The notes beneath the pieces are model-generated. The model searched no databases and was not told the DNA's origin. It saw only the letters and a program-made list of their open reading frames with translations. Positions 26,394 to 35,777 of a stretch of 64,000 bases of DNA are shown here, in pieces. A program made the position numbers and the translations under genes. How positions within the stretch are numbered: the first letter of the stretch is position 1; the number at the start of each line of letters is the position of its first letter. The DNA comes from Haloarchaeobius sp. HME9146. GTDB lineage: Archaea > Halobacteriota > Halobacteria > Halobacteriales > Natrialbaceae. Location: positions 248,001 to 312,000 of the forward strand of contig NZ_JAODVR010000002.1 of assembly GCF_025399835.1 (NCBI RefSeq), written 5' to 3'.

Positions 26394-27866
26394 TCAGCGC
26401 CTTGCAGCTGCAGCTTCGAGCGCGGCTGGCGCATAGATGACGCCTGCTCCCACGTCGGCGTCGCCCTTTCCGTTGCTTCCTCTCGCCGTGTTCTCGATGA
26501 TACTCTGGACCTCCTTCGCACCGAGGTCGGGGTTGACCTCGCGGATGAGCGCGACCAGGCCAGCTACCTGTGGCGCGGCCATCGAGGTCCCCGCGTACCA
26601 GGCGAACGCCTCCCCGTCGTTCAGGTCCGGTGGGACCGTCGAAAGGACGAGATTAAGTGGGAACGGCCACTCGGTGTCTGCCGCGAGTGTCTTCTCGAGC
26701 GTCTCGTACCCGCCTCCGGGTGCGCCGACGTCGATGTCGCTGGTGCCGTAGTTGGAGTAGAACACGCGCTTGTTGTTCGGACCGGTCGCGGAGACGCTGA
26801 TGGACCCCGGCACGCTGTTCGGGAGCGTGTAGTACCCTTCGTGCTGAAGGTCGGCGCTGGCGTTGCCGGCGCTCGTGGTGACGACGGTGCCGCGCTGGAC
26901 CGCCGACTGGATGACGCGCTGGTATGCGACGTGCTCCTTGGTCTGGTGGTACGGTCCCTTGATGACGCCCCCGCCGAGGCTCATGTTCGCTGCGTCCGCT
27001 CCGATCGTCCCGGCGTAGTCGATGGCGCTCAGGATATCGAAGTCGGTCGTCCAGAGGGCGGTGACCGTGACCTCGTCACCCTCGTACGGATAGCCCTCGT
27101 ACTTCTTCCAGTAGAACACGCGAAGCGGGATGACATCGGCGTCGGGGGCCATGCCCGCGATGCCGAAGTCCTCGCCGACGGACGTATCGTCGTGTTTGGC
27201 CGTCGCGATACCGGCGCAGTGGCTCCCGTGGGAGTCGATGTCGTCGCCTGCCGCCTGTTCGCGCGTGTCCGGCTCTCCCAGGTAGATGTAGGACCCGATC
27301 TCGGGGCCGCCCGGGAACCTGGCTTCGATGGTCGTATCCCCCGCGACTGTCGGCGACCCGTCGGGACTGGATGCGCCGTCAGCCCGGAAGAGCATCCCAT
27401 CTCCGATGTTGTTCCGGAGGTCCGGGTGGAAGGTGTCGATACCGGTGTCGATGATGGCGACGCTTCGGTCCGCGCCAGTCGCCGTGTCGTGGGCCTCGAA
27501 GGCTCCCGTTGTCTTGTCCTTCTTGTCCCACTGGAGGGGCGCGAACTGCTCGTCGGTGGACTCGTCCGTCGAGGTCTCGGCTGGCCCGACCGCACGGTAG
27601 CCGATGTTCTCGCGCACGTCGACGACGCCGCTGGTCCCGCGCAGGGTGTCCGCGTCGGCGGCGGCGACGAGCAGTACCTGCCCGTCTGCGATGGACGCCA
27701 GGACGTCGGCGTCACTTCGTTCGAGTCGGTTCTTCGCACCCTTCCCCCGGACCGTGACGACGAACTGGTCTCGGCCGTCGGCCGCGCTCGCGACACCCAT
27801 CGTCGTCAGTGCTGTCGCGCCGGCCGCAACGGACTTCATGAATCGCCGTCTGCTATGGTCTGTCAT
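26394..27866 (-). CDS. Subtilisin-like serine protease (halolysin type), Tat-exported
   Basis: 490 residues. MTDHSRRRFMKSVAAGATAL is a Tat signal. A propeptide (about 35-115) precedes the S8 domain. The triad is complete: Asp140 in IIDTGID, His213 in SHGSHCAG and Ser428 in AGTSMAAP. The protein ends soon after the catalytic domain, so the C-terminal extension known from halolysins is absent. An upstream ATG at 27896 is in frame, but a TATA-like ATATATGACC lies about 30 bases before 27866, favouring the shorter leaderless start. Haloarchaeal subtilases are exported folded and degrade extracellular protein. The gene ends a small minus-strand stretch. Confidence 0.93.
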   Translation of the reverse strand: MTDHSRRRFMKSVAAGATALTTMGVASAADGRDQFVVTVRGKGAKNRLERSDADVLASIADGQVLLVAAADADTLRGTSGVVDVRENIGYRAVGPAETSTDESTDEQFAPLQWDKKDKTTGAFEAHDTATGADRSVAIIDTGIDTFHPDLRNNIGDGMLFRADGASSPDGSPTVAGDTTIEARFPGGPEIGSYIYLGEPDTREQAAGDDIDSHGSHCAGIATAKHDDTSVGEDFGIAGMAPDADVIPLRVFYWKKYEGYPYEGDEVTVTALWTTDFDILSAIDYAGTIGADAANMSLGGGVIKGPYHQTKEHVAYQRVIQSAVQRGTVVTTSAGNASADLQHEGYYTLPNSVPGSISVSATGPNNKRVFYSNYGTSDIDVGAPGGGYETLEKTLAADTEWPFPLNLVLSTVPPDLNDGEAFAWYAGTSMAAPQVAGLVALIREVNPDLGAKEVQSIIENTARGSNGKGDADVGAGVIYAPAALEAAAARR

Positions 27867-28249
27867 ACCAGCCAATGGTAACCGGCGAATGGTCATATAT
27901 CTGAGGGTCGTTCAGGCGGATTGCCCCTTCTCGAACATGCCGGAATCCGAGACGGTTTGAACCGCTCCGGGGTATAGGCCTGAGGGGATCGTGTTGTTCA
28001 TCTGGAGACCGCAATACTGAATCGAGATATCGTTTCGACCAGTTAACTTTCCATCACTTACTCGGTCCTCGGGTTGACGGTGATCGCACGTGGCACCACG
28101 GCCAGAGAGGACGGTCCGGTGCGTTTCACATGGCAGGGGCAGGTAGCGGCGAGAGCAGTCGTTGCCGGTCCGGGTCAGCAACAATGCCTCCCGGCCAGAC
28201 CTGAACCTGCACGATACACTCAAACGACAGCAGCAGGTTAGGACTGAGT
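27867..28249. other. Divergent intergenic region
   Basis: About 380 bases between the protease and MBL-hydrolase genes. The protease promoter box lies at about 27893-27900. I see no convincing coding frame in the rest; the GATATCG and TTAACTTT strings near 28030 are the only AT-rich parts. Confidence 0.4.
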
Positions 28250-29239
28250 ATGGAGCGCCTCACGCTGTCGAACGCTGCGTTCGAGGGGAACAACAACGCC
28301 TACCTGTTCAACGATGGGCCCGAGACGGTGCTCATCGATACGGGCGACTGGATGGACGCGACACGAACGCAGCTGGAAGCGGCTCTCGAGGACCATGGCG
28401 TCACGGTCGAGGATATCGACCGGATATTCCTGACGCACTGGCACCCGGACCACACCGGCCTGGCTGGCGAGATTCAATCGCGGAGTGGGGCAGCGGTGTA
28501 TGCCCACGTCGAGGACGCCCCACTCGTAGAGGGAGACGAGCAGGCGTGGAATGACCTGCATAGGACCCAGGAGCGGTATTTCGACGAGTGGGGCATCCCC
28601 GAGCCGAAACAGGCAGTGCTCCGAGAGCGGATGGTCGACCCGACGACGATCCAGGCACCCGAGGTCACCACGATGGAAGACGGCGACGTTTTCACTGTGA
28701 ACGGGCACGACCTGCGCGTCGTGCACACCTCGGGACACGCTGCAGGCTTGTGCATGTTCGAGACGACGCTCGATGGCGCTTCGGTCGTCTTCACTGGGGA
28801 TGCACTGCTCCCCGTCTACACTCCGAACGTCGGCGGTGCCGACGTGCGGGTAGAGAACCCGCTCGAGAAGTATCTCCGTGCGCTTCGACGCATCGCGGAT
28901 GCGGAGTACACGCGCGCCTGGCCCGGACACCGTGACCCCATCGACGACCCGACTGGCCGAGCCGAGCACATCATCGACCACCACGAGGAACGAGCCTGGC
29001 GCGTGCTGAACGTGCTCGACGAATCCGGCCCACTCGACACGTGGGAGGTCAGCGCTGCGCTCTTCGGGGAGCTCTCAGACATCCACATCCTCCATGGACC
29101 GGGAGAAGCGTACGCGCATCTCGAACACCTGGAGCGGACCGGCGACGTCATCACGAAGGGCCGGACGTATCGCATCGCCGAGAGCGCGATCGAAGACCTT
29201 CAGCAAGGCACTACTCAACGCTGGAAGCTCGGGTTTTAG
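28250..29239 (+). CDS. MBL-fold metallo-hydrolase
   Basis: 329 residues. The metallo-beta-lactamase fold is shown by VLIDTG (beta-core), the metal motif THWHPDHTG (HxHxDH), HTSGHAAG (third His), FTGDALLP (bridging Asp) and WPGHRDP (final His). Residues beyond about 245 form a helical C-terminal extension, perhaps a winged helix, as in LACTB2-like hydrolases. Such enzymes cleave thioesters, phosphodiesters or small-molecule lactones; the substrate here is unknown. No signal peptide, so cytoplasmic. This is the last ordinary gene before the mobile-element-like region. Confidence 0.9.
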   Translation: MERLTLSNAAFEGNNNAYLFNDGPETVLIDTGDWMDATRTQLEAALEDHGVTVEDIDRIFLTHWHPDHTGLAGEIQSRSGAAVYAHVEDAPLVEGDEQAWNDLHRTQERYFDEWGIPEPKQAVLRERMVDPTTIQAPEVTTMEDGDVFTVNGHDLRVVHTSGHAAGLCMFETTLDGASVVFTGDALLPVYTPNVGGADVRVENPLEKYLRALRRIADAEYTRAWPGHRDPIDDPTGRAEHIIDHHEERAWRVLNVLDESGPLDTWEVSAALFGELSDIHILHGPGEAYAHLEHLERTGDVITKGRTYRIAESAIEDLQQGTTQRWKLGF

Positions 29240-29458
29240 CTTTCGGCTGTCGCTCGGACGACCACCCAGAGCCGTTGAGGTACCATTGTGTGCAGTCCGG
29301 ATAGGAACTCGAGTTCGCGGCTGTTACCGCCAAAGTGAGCCAGAAGATGGCGTTTCCGAACGTGGGCCCCTCTTGTTGACGCATCGTAATCAACACCATC
29401 CCATTGACGGTTATCTCGGGAAATCGGTTGGTCAGCCGTCTCATCTATCGAGCGTTCA

Positions 29459-30643
29459 CTATGCACGGAGTCGCTTGATCATCCGCGACAGCCGAGAGCG
29501 AATCGAGGCCTGTTTCGGTTCGGGTGGTTCTCGTTCGCTCTGGGCCTCATCCATCCGTCGTTCGAATTCCAGTCGCTCTTGGGCTCGGGCTTGCCGTTCT
29601 TTGTCGAGGTCTTCTCGTGCGAAGGCGAGCTTCTCGTCGAGGTCGTCGACACGCTTCGTGAGGAGTTCGTTGCGTTTGCGAAGACTGTAGAGTTCATTCT
29701 GCGTCTTCCGGTCGAGCGTGGTCGACTGGACGGGCTCGGAGGAAGCATCCTCGGCCGGTGGAGTATACACATCTCCCGTCACGTTGACCGCACGCTCTAT
29801 CGTCCGCTTCCCGTAGGTCGTCCCGTCCGAATAGTGGACTTCGTCCCACTTGGGTCGATGGAGCCCGGACTGGCGAAACAGGCGGTCGATTCGAGATTCA
29901 TCGTTGGCCGTCCAGAACGCGAGCAGGCAACAGAGTGCCATGTCGGCCTCGGAGTGGCTCTCGTAGCCGGTCGTGTTCCCACCCCAGAGTCGCGTGAACT
30001 TCTGGCCGTTCTCGGCAGATTGGGCCTTCTCGAGGAGCTCCGAATCGTCGAGCGTGGTCGACGTTCCCATTGAGGTGCTCCCTGTGGCGTGTTGTGCCGA
30101 CTGCTCGGGTTTCCGTTCCTTCGGAGGCGAGACGTATGTCCGGTACATCGCGTCGAAGGCGACCTGCCGAGGCTCGACCGCGGGAGAGCCGGTGGCGAGT
30201 CGGTCCCCAGTCATCGTGAAGAACCGGCCAGAGTCGTAGCACTCGACCGACCCCTTCCGCGAGCGACTGCCTGGAATCGAGCCCTCGAGGATCACGTGGA
30301 CGCCCGTTCCAGAGGGGCTGACCTCGGTGTACGAGTCGAGCCGGTCGACGATGTCCTGCGCACGACTATCGAGCGCGCCTCCTGCCCGGCAGTTGTCGAG
30401 GTCAACCCCCAGGAACGGGTCGTCGTCGGTGAACACGAATCCAAGGCCGAGGTTGCTACGGAGTGCGCGACACGCGTTCTCGAAGTCTGTCCACGTGTCC
30501 GGGTCCGAGACAGACGCGTACTTCTTCATCCGCGGAACGACCGGGAGCTTGGTCCGCTTCCCGTTCCGGATCACTTCCCGCCAATGGACCCACTGGTCGT
30601 ACTCGCGGAGAGCTTCCGGGATTACCTCCGTGTCGACGGTCAT
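29459..30643 (-). CDS. Primase-polymerase-like protein (NrS-1/AEP type)
   Basis: 394 residues. An N-terminal domain with the region FLGVDLDNC (near residue 76, Asp pair typical of archaeo-eukaryotic primase catalytic sites), SPSGTGVHV and YDSGRFFTMTG resembles phage and plasmid primase-polymerases of the NrS-1 type. A middle helix-bundle region has KWDEVHYSDGTTYGKRT, similar to the domain that follows the polymerase in those proteins. The last 100 residues are coiled coil and basic. I see no helicase domain in this protein. Its start overlaps the stop of the VirB4-like gene (ATGA, 30640-30643), so it is the last gene of the transfer-like operon and could prime the complementary strand of transferred DNA. 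Confidence 0.75.
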   Translation of the reverse strand: MTVDTEVIPEALREYDQWVHWREVIRNGKRTKLPVVPRMKKYASVSDPDTWTDFENACRALRSNLGLGFVFTDDDPFLGVDLDNCRAGGALDSRAQDIVDRLDSYTEVSPSGTGVHVILEGSIPGSRSRKGSVECYDSGRFFTMTGDRLATGSPAVEPRQVAFDAMYRTYVSPPKERKPEQSAQHATGSTSMGTSTTLDDSELLEKAQSAENGQKFTRLWGGNTTGYESHSEADMALCCLLAFWTANDESRIDRLFRQSGLHRPKWDEVHYSDGTTYGKRTIERAVNVTGDVYTPPAEDASSEPVQSTTLDRKTQNELYSLRKRNELLTKRVDDLDEKLAFAREDLDKERQARAQERLEFERRMDEAQSEREPPEPKQASIRSRLSRMIKRLRA

Positions 30644-32682
30644 GGCGATTCACCTCCATCGGCTCGGGGAATGCTCGTGGACGTCTGGTCGAGGCTGGCC
30701 TGCACCGTCCGTGACGGCCCCGGTGAGACAGGGGGTTCGGAGCTGTTCTGCGTCCCCTCCACAGCCCCAGCCAGCACCTCACGTTCGTAGGGACTGGCGC
30801 GTACCCGCAGGGGGAACCAGCCGGCTTCGTCGATACCCAGCAGTGCTTCGGAGAAGCCGTCTTCTTCGTTCCCCGCCTTTGCGGTTCGGACCCAGTTCGC
30901 CTCGCGCTCGCTCAGGCCGAACCACTCGGCGAGTTTGTCGGCCTCCTCGTTCACCCGGTGGATGAGCGTGAGCGAACAGAGGCTCGCGATGGTCCGGGCT
31001 TCCGGCGTCAGTGCGAACTCGCCACCTGTCTGGGTGATGAACTGCAGTGAGAGATCGTAGTGCCTGCTGTGTCTGACCGCCGTTTCGAGGAAGCCGAGCG
31101 AGGTGGCATCGTTGAACAGGTAGTGGGCCTCGTCGATGACGAACACGACGTTCTTGTCCGTCCCCTTGGCGCGCTCGTAGACGGCGTTGAACAGCACCTG
31201 CATCATGAGACTCGTCTGGGCACGGCCACGGACGCCCTCCTCCTGGTGCAGATCCAGGTAGACGACGGGCGACTCGAGGTCGAACTCGGTGGGACGGGCC
31301 AGATTGGCGAGGTCACCATCCGGCCGGAACGAGGGCCGCAGGTCCGTCAGCAGGGAGCGTGCATCGACGCGGACACGCTCCTGTTCGCCCTCCGTCGGAT
31401 AGTCGAACGAGCCGGGGTCTTCCAGCATCGTTTCCAAGACCGAGATGAGGTCGGTGATCGTGGGTGACGGCTGGCCGTGCGTCGCCGGGTCGCGGGTGAT
31501 GCCCTGGTGCTCGTAAGTCTCCTGGACCGCCCGCCTGAGCGTCTGGGTGCGCTCTCTGAGTGGGTTCGCGGCCACGTGCTCGAAGAACGTCTCGAAGAAC
31601 GTGAGCACCCACGCGACCTGCTCCGCCCACGGGTCGAGGTCCGAGACCGATTCGAGGACGCTCGCGGGCGTCTCACGAAGTTCGAGCGGGTTGAAGCCAC
31701 GGGTGCCGCCTACGGTGATGCGTTCCCCACCGAGGGCGTCGTTCACGCTCGCGAAGCCCTCGAGCGGGTCGAGCATCACGATGACCGTCTCCGGGTCGTA
31801 CATCGCCCGCCGAAGGAGCTGGAGCTTGGTCGAGAACGACTTGCCAGCGCCGAGTTTTCCGATGACCATCGCGCAGTACCCGGTCTCGCGGGCGAACCGG
31901 TCGAGGATGAGCGGGCTCTCGTTGAGCGCGTAAGTGCCATACTCGATGCCGGGTTCTGCGAACGAGCCCGCGACGAACGGGAACATCGCACCGAGCGCCC
32001 CACCGAGCATCGGCGTCGTCGTCTCGAACGATTCCTCGAGTTTGTCCACCGCGACCGGACTGGCCGAGATCAGGGCATCGAGTTGCTGCCAGCGCGGCGT
32101 GACCGGCGTCAGGTTGGTCGGCGACCGCCTGGCCACGCCCATCACAGCATCCACGTCAAGGACGTCCTCGGTCCCGCCGTGGAGGCTCAGGTACATCGAG
32201 ACGTCGAATGCCTCCATCGACGTGTTCCGCAGCACGTCGTAGAGGTCCTGGTAGTCTTCGAGATCTTTCCGGACGCCACGAGCGCCAGCGCGATGGCGCT
32301 CGGTGAGGTACTCGAAGTCCGCCTCGAGGTCTTCGATCTTGTTCTCGAGGGCGTCGAGCGTGCGAGCCGTATCGCGCGGGTCGATGTGCAGCGAGATGTC
32401 CGTCTCGCGGGTCTCGGGCGTCGCATAGAGTGACTCGAACAGCCCATCGACCGGTGCGTCGGGGAACTCACCCATCCAGAGCGTGCGTCGCCAGCGGTCG
32501 CCCGTTCGAACCGAGTTCGGATGCCGTTCGAGGCTGTCCGGGCCGACAAGCGTCTGGTGGACCGTCGATTGGTCACCCAGGCCGCGGTCGCTCCCGGTGT
32601 ACTCCTCGGCACCGTCTCGGTCGGCTGTGTGGTCACGAGCCGAATCGGGCGAGCGTCGTCTCCGGAGCCAGCGTCGAATCAT
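30640..32682 (-). CDS. VirB4/TraC-like conjugation ATPase
   Basis: 680 residues. Walker A GKLGAGKSFS (about residues 273-282) and Walker B VVFVIDEAHYLF (about 510-521) are those of VirB4-type secretion ATPases. A long N-terminal domain of about 260 residues carries a helical segment (LDALENKIEDLEADF) as in VirB4 proteins. LQFITQTGGEF after the Walker B region is also typical. The protein would power pilus assembly or DNA transfer at the membrane. Both ends overlap neighbours by ATGA: start 32682 with the PrgI-like gene, stop 30640 with the primase-like gene. Confidence 0.88.
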   Translation of the reverse strand: MIRRWLRRRRSPDSARDHTADRDGAEEYTGSDRGLGDQSTVHQTLVGPDSLERHPNSVRTGDRWRRTLWMGEFPDAPVDGLFESLYATPETRETDISLHIDPRDTARTLDALENKIEDLEADFEYLTERHRAGARGVRKDLEDYQDLYDVLRNTSMEAFDVSMYLSLHGGTEDVLDVDAVMGVARRSPTNLTPVTPRWQQLDALISASPVAVDKLEESFETTTPMLGGALGAMFPFVAGSFAEPGIEYGTYALNESPLILDRFARETGYCAMVIGKLGAGKSFSTKLQLLRRAMYDPETVIVMLDPLEGFASVNDALGGERITVGGTRGFNPLELRETPASVLESVSDLDPWAEQVAWVLTFFETFFEHVAANPLRERTQTLRRAVQETYEHQGITRDPATHGQPSPTITDLISVLETMLEDPGSFDYPTEGEQERVRVDARSLLTDLRPSFRPDGDLANLARPTEFDLESPVVYLDLHQEEGVRGRAQTSLMMQVLFNAVYERAKGTDKNVVFVIDEAHYLFNDATSLGFLETAVRHSRHYDLSLQFITQTGGEFALTPEARTIASLCSLTLIHRVNEEADKLAEWFGLSEREANWVRTAKAGNEEDGFSEALLGIDEAGWFPLRVRASPYEREVLAGAVEGTQNSSEPPVSPGPSRTVQASLDQTSTSIPRADGGESP

Positions 32683-33689
32683 CGTCGCCCCCGGACCATC
32701 GGCCCCGTTCGAAGCGTCTGGGCAACGTCCCGGTCGGTCCCGGTATGCCCACCCCAGAACGAATCGAGTAACGCGACCGTGTCAGCCGCGGAGACCCGGC
32801 TCGCGTTACACCCCTGCATCTCCCTGATACCGGCCCTGAGCCGGGCCAATCGGTCGTCGAGTGCATCGTGCATGGCCGTGCGCTGTTCCTCGATAGGTGG
32901 TGCAGAGAGTACTCGAACGAACGCGCCGAGGACTGGAATCGTGGTCAGTTGCTGGGAGAGACTCTCGCGCTCGAAGCGCACCTCGTCCGGGCCGACCGGC
33001 ACAACCACGTAGTGGTCACGAATGGTCATCTGGCGCGCATCGAGGTCTGCGGCGTACCACTCTGCGTAGTTCTCGATGAGTGCAGCCAGGCGTGGATTCG
33101 CCTGCACGTCCGGGTCGCCGAGGCGAGCCTCGTAGTGTGCGAGATACTCTTCGACCGGGAATGCCTGTGTAGTCGCATAGAGCTGAATCGGGAAGGCGAC
33201 GCTCGTGTTCAGGAAGTCCTGGAAGTCATTCGCCATCGCCGCCCACTCTTCATCCGTCGCCAGCGCGAGCATGGGTGGGTCGACCCTGAGCAAGCCGACG
33301 AGAGTCCCATCGGTGCGCTCGATGAATCCCGATACCGGGTCGATCTGCTGAACCTGGGTGTACTCCCGGGCAGTCTCGTGTGGGAGGCGTTTCTGTCGTC
33401 TCCGGTACCCCACCATGGTGAACACCCAGTCGAGGCTCGACGTGTGCGCGGGCGTGAGGTAGACGAACACCCCACCGACCAGGGCTGCAACGGCTGCCAC
33501 AGGGAGCACCAACAGCTCGACCGAGAATCCACCGATGGTCATTCCGGGTGGGACCAACAGCTGCGTCCCCAGGACGACGACCACGGCCGGGACCAGCCCG
33601 ACTGCGAGGTCGCTCAACGTGTACTGCCCGAGGAGCTTGGTCTCGGTTCCCAGCGACTTCGGGACCCGCTTCGCTTGCTCATTCGGCAT
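32679..33689 (-). CDS. PrgI-like conjugation membrane protein
   Basis: 336 residues. After a short cytoplasmic N-terminus there are two membrane helices (about residues 27-45 and 52-80), then a large soluble domain. Small two-helix PrgI proteins in Gram-positive and archaeal conjugation operons lie next to a VirB4 ATPase, as here. The soluble part (about 110-300) has the look of the VirB4 N-terminal domain region. The frame stays open to 34007, but the ATG at 33689 is the one inside the 3' end of the VirB6-like gene (11-base overlap), fitting coupling. The product is probably part of the inner-membrane platform. Confidence 0.75.
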   Translation of the reverse strand: MPNEQAKRVPKSLGTETKLLGQYTLSDLAVGLVPAVVVVLGTQLLVPPGMTIGGFSVELLVLPVAAVAALVGGVFVYLTPAHTSSLDWVFTMVGYRRRQKRLPHETAREYTQVQQIDPVSGFIERTDGTLVGLLRVDPPMLALATDEEWAAMANDFQDFLNTSVAFPIQLYATTQAFPVEEYLAHYEARLGDPDVQANPRLAALIENYAEWYAADLDARQMTIRDHYVVVPVGPDEVRFERESLSQQLTTIPVLGAFVRVLSAPPIEEQRTAMHDALDDRLARLRAGIREMQGCNASRVSAADTVALLDSFWGGHTGTDRDVAQTLRTGPMVRGRR

Positions 33690-34908
33690 CGGAGTCACCT
33701 CGCGGGGTCTTGTGGGTGCTCGATGCCTCCGGGCTCGGTGCTGGTGGGAGCGCCCGGGGACGCAGTGTATCGAAGCTGGTGTTTCGAGACTCTTTAGGAC
33801 GGGTACTACCACCGGGTCCGCCCTTGCCACCACGCCGGCCCCCTGGTGTGATCGCATCCGAGAGGCGACTGCCTGCATCACGGACTCGGGCCCCTGCACC
33901 GTGTGCCCGAGAGCCACCAGAGCCCAGCATGTACTGCCCATCGCGTCGCACCGCAACGTCACCACGAAGGCCACGGGAGAAGTTGCGGCCGCCCTGGGTG
34001 GCAGCAAGCCCGGTATCGCGGGTTCGAGCCATTCGGTGCTGTGCGCGACGACGGGACATCTGGCCGGCGATGCGCTGGGTCGCGACGAATACAGCGCCCG
34101 CCTGCCAGAACAGGATGAGTGGCGCGATGATGGCCATCAAGGGAACGATGAGCGCGAGAATCCACGCGCTAAGCCCATCAATCGATAACCCGAAATTCTT
34201 GCCGAGGAGTCCACTGAACTGAAGCAGGATAGCCACTGGGACCGTCATGAACAGGAACGGGAGGTAGAACCCAGCAAGTCGGATCATCAGTCTAGACATG
34301 AGGGCAAATGGACCAACCCCTGGTATCCAGAGGGCGATGAGGATGGGCATCAACAAGACGTACATGTACAGCGCGACATGGCGCACGATGTACAGTAGTA
34401 GAATCGCCACGACAAGCGTGAGATTCACTGCTTGCGAGATTGCGTAACCGAGCACCCCAATTCCTGCGAATGAAATGGACTGGACCAAGTCGACGTCGGA
34501 CAAATCCGGTGCAAGATAGACAGCAAGTACATCGGTGAACTGTAGCGATAGTGCGGCAATCCACCACCACGATAGAATTCCGAGTAGACCCGTGACTGCC
34601 CGCTTCTTCAATTTTGACCGGTGGTAGCCACTGAACAGGTGACTCGTCGCTTCGAGGAAGATAACGAGCCCGACTGCGAGTCCCCAGAGGAATAGAGAGA
34701 GCGGGATGATGGTCTCCCAGTAGTATTCGTAGACCGATGGCCAAGGCGTGTTTGTCGGAGACGTGAAGATGGTATTTGGTGCAGGTGCACCGACAACTAC
34801 TGCGATGACCTCATTCCCGTATTCTTCCACAAGTCCCTCGACCGGAGCGAATAGGAATTTCAGAAACTCCTCGATTGCCCGGACGATTACGTCTTCTAAT
34901 TCTCCCAT
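33679..34908 (-). CDS. VirB6/TrbL-like polytopic membrane protein
   Basis: 409 residues with about seven membrane helices between residues 55 and 290, then a basic Gly/Arg/Pro-rich cytoplasmic tail of about 120 residues. The topology, with a pair of early helices followed by a dense cluster and a long soluble tail, matches VirB6 or TrbL channel components. Primary sequence gives no other motif. It starts 13 bases inside the upstream lipoprotein gene and ends 11 bases inside the PrgI-like gene. In a transfer apparatus it would form the inner-membrane pore. Confidence 0.72.
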   Translation of the reverse strand: MGELEDVIVRAIEEFLKFLFAPVEGLVEEYGNEVIAVVVGAPAPNTIFTSPTNTPWPSVYEYYWETIIPLSLFLWGLAVGLVIFLEATSHLFSGYHRSKLKKRAVTGLLGILSWWWIAALSLQFTDVLAVYLAPDLSDVDLVQSISFAGIGVLGYAISQAVNLTLVVAILLLYIVRHVALYMYVLLMPILIALWIPGVGPFALMSRLMIRLAGFYLPFLFMTVPVAILLQFSGLLGKNFGLSIDGLSAWILALIVPLMAIIAPLILFWQAGAVFVATQRIAGQMSRRRAQHRMARTRDTGLAATQGGRNFSRGLRGDVAVRRDGQYMLGSGGSRAHGAGARVRDAGSRLSDAITPGGRRGGKGGPGGSTRPKESRNTSFDTLRPRALPPAPSPEASSTHKTPRGDSDAE

Positions 34909-35777
34909 CTCGACCTCTTGATGGCACTAATTTCTACGCTCGATTCACTGCAAGCGTACTCCCCAAGCAGGTCTTGGTTAATCTCATCACCGTCGATCTG
35001 ACCAGCTAGGTCAACCTGAATCATTTCACCGGTTGCGACTCCTATCAAAGCACGAATCTCGAAAATTCCCAGGTCGCACCCAGAGTATTCCCGAGATGAG
35101 AAGCGTAGCGGATTGGATTCGGGGACGAGTTCCACCTGTTCGTTTGGACCCAAGACCAAGTCTGGAGCTTCACTCGGAGACTGTAGTTTTGGAAGACCAG
35201 GAAAATCGCTAAGCGGATCGTTCGCCCCAAAGTTAGGTGCCCCCTCATAGGTAATGTCGAATATCCAGGTAGGAGCAGTACCTTGGTTCTCCATCCGGAA
35301 CAGTAATTTTCCTTGCCTCAAGCCATCGCGAGCAACCGAATTCACTTCGATATCGACCAACTGGACATCTGGTTCTAAGCTCAGCTGAGTTCGCTTGACA
35401 GAATCCTCAGTGATGACCACTAATTCGTGGATGCCAGGACTGTAATGTCTATATCTACTGGATAGCTGTCTGAGCTCCAGAATCGGAATCCGAACGGTGG
35501 TCGCTCCCCTCGTAACGGACTTGCTGGCGAACGCAGTCCCGTCAGGCGAGATGAGGTTCAACTTGGATACTGCGGCGTCCGGTCGTAGGCCGACGACGAG
35601 GTCCATCCCCTCGAAGCCTATTTCAGTTACCACGTCAGGGAGCTCCTCGGTTGTCGTCGCAGTTTCAGAAGCCTCGGGCTCTCCGGAATTCGAATCGTTC
35701 AGACAGCCGGCGAGTAGCCCAGCCCCCGTCAGACTCGCACCTGCGAGGAACCGGCGACGGCCATACTGCCCCGTCAT
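34896..35777 (-). CDS. Element-encoded Tat lipoprotein
   Basis: 293 residues starting MTGQYGRRRFLAGASLTG, with a Tat motif and a lipobox Cys six residues further. The ATG at 35777 overlaps the stop of the upstream gene by ATGA, so it is favoured over the longer frame to 35795. The mature protein is beta-rich and has less extreme composition than the neighbours (more Lys, Ile and Asn), suggesting different ancestry. It belongs to the transfer-like operon by overlap, and may be an exterior component of the apparatus. Confidence 0.75.
   Translation of the reverse strand: MTGQYGRRRFLAGASLTGAGLLAGCLNDSNSGEPEASETATTTEELPDVVTEIGFEGMDLVVGLRPDAAVSKLNLISPDGTAFASKSVTRGATTVRIPILELRQLSSRYRHYSPGIHELVVITEDSVKRTQLSLEPDVQLVDIEVNSVARDGLRQGKLLFRMENQGTAPTWIFDITYEGAPNFGANDPLSDFPGLPKLQSPSEAPDLVLGPNEQVELVPESNPLRFSSREYSGCDLGIFEIRALIGVATGEMIQVDLAGQIDGDEINQDLLGEYACSESSVEISAIKRSRWEN

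Noticed and set aside
29211-29444. 77-codon minus frame between the MBL hydrolase and the primase-like gene
   Set aside because: Overlaps the 3' end of the hydrolase and shows no motif or promoter; composition is not haloarchaeal-coding in type.
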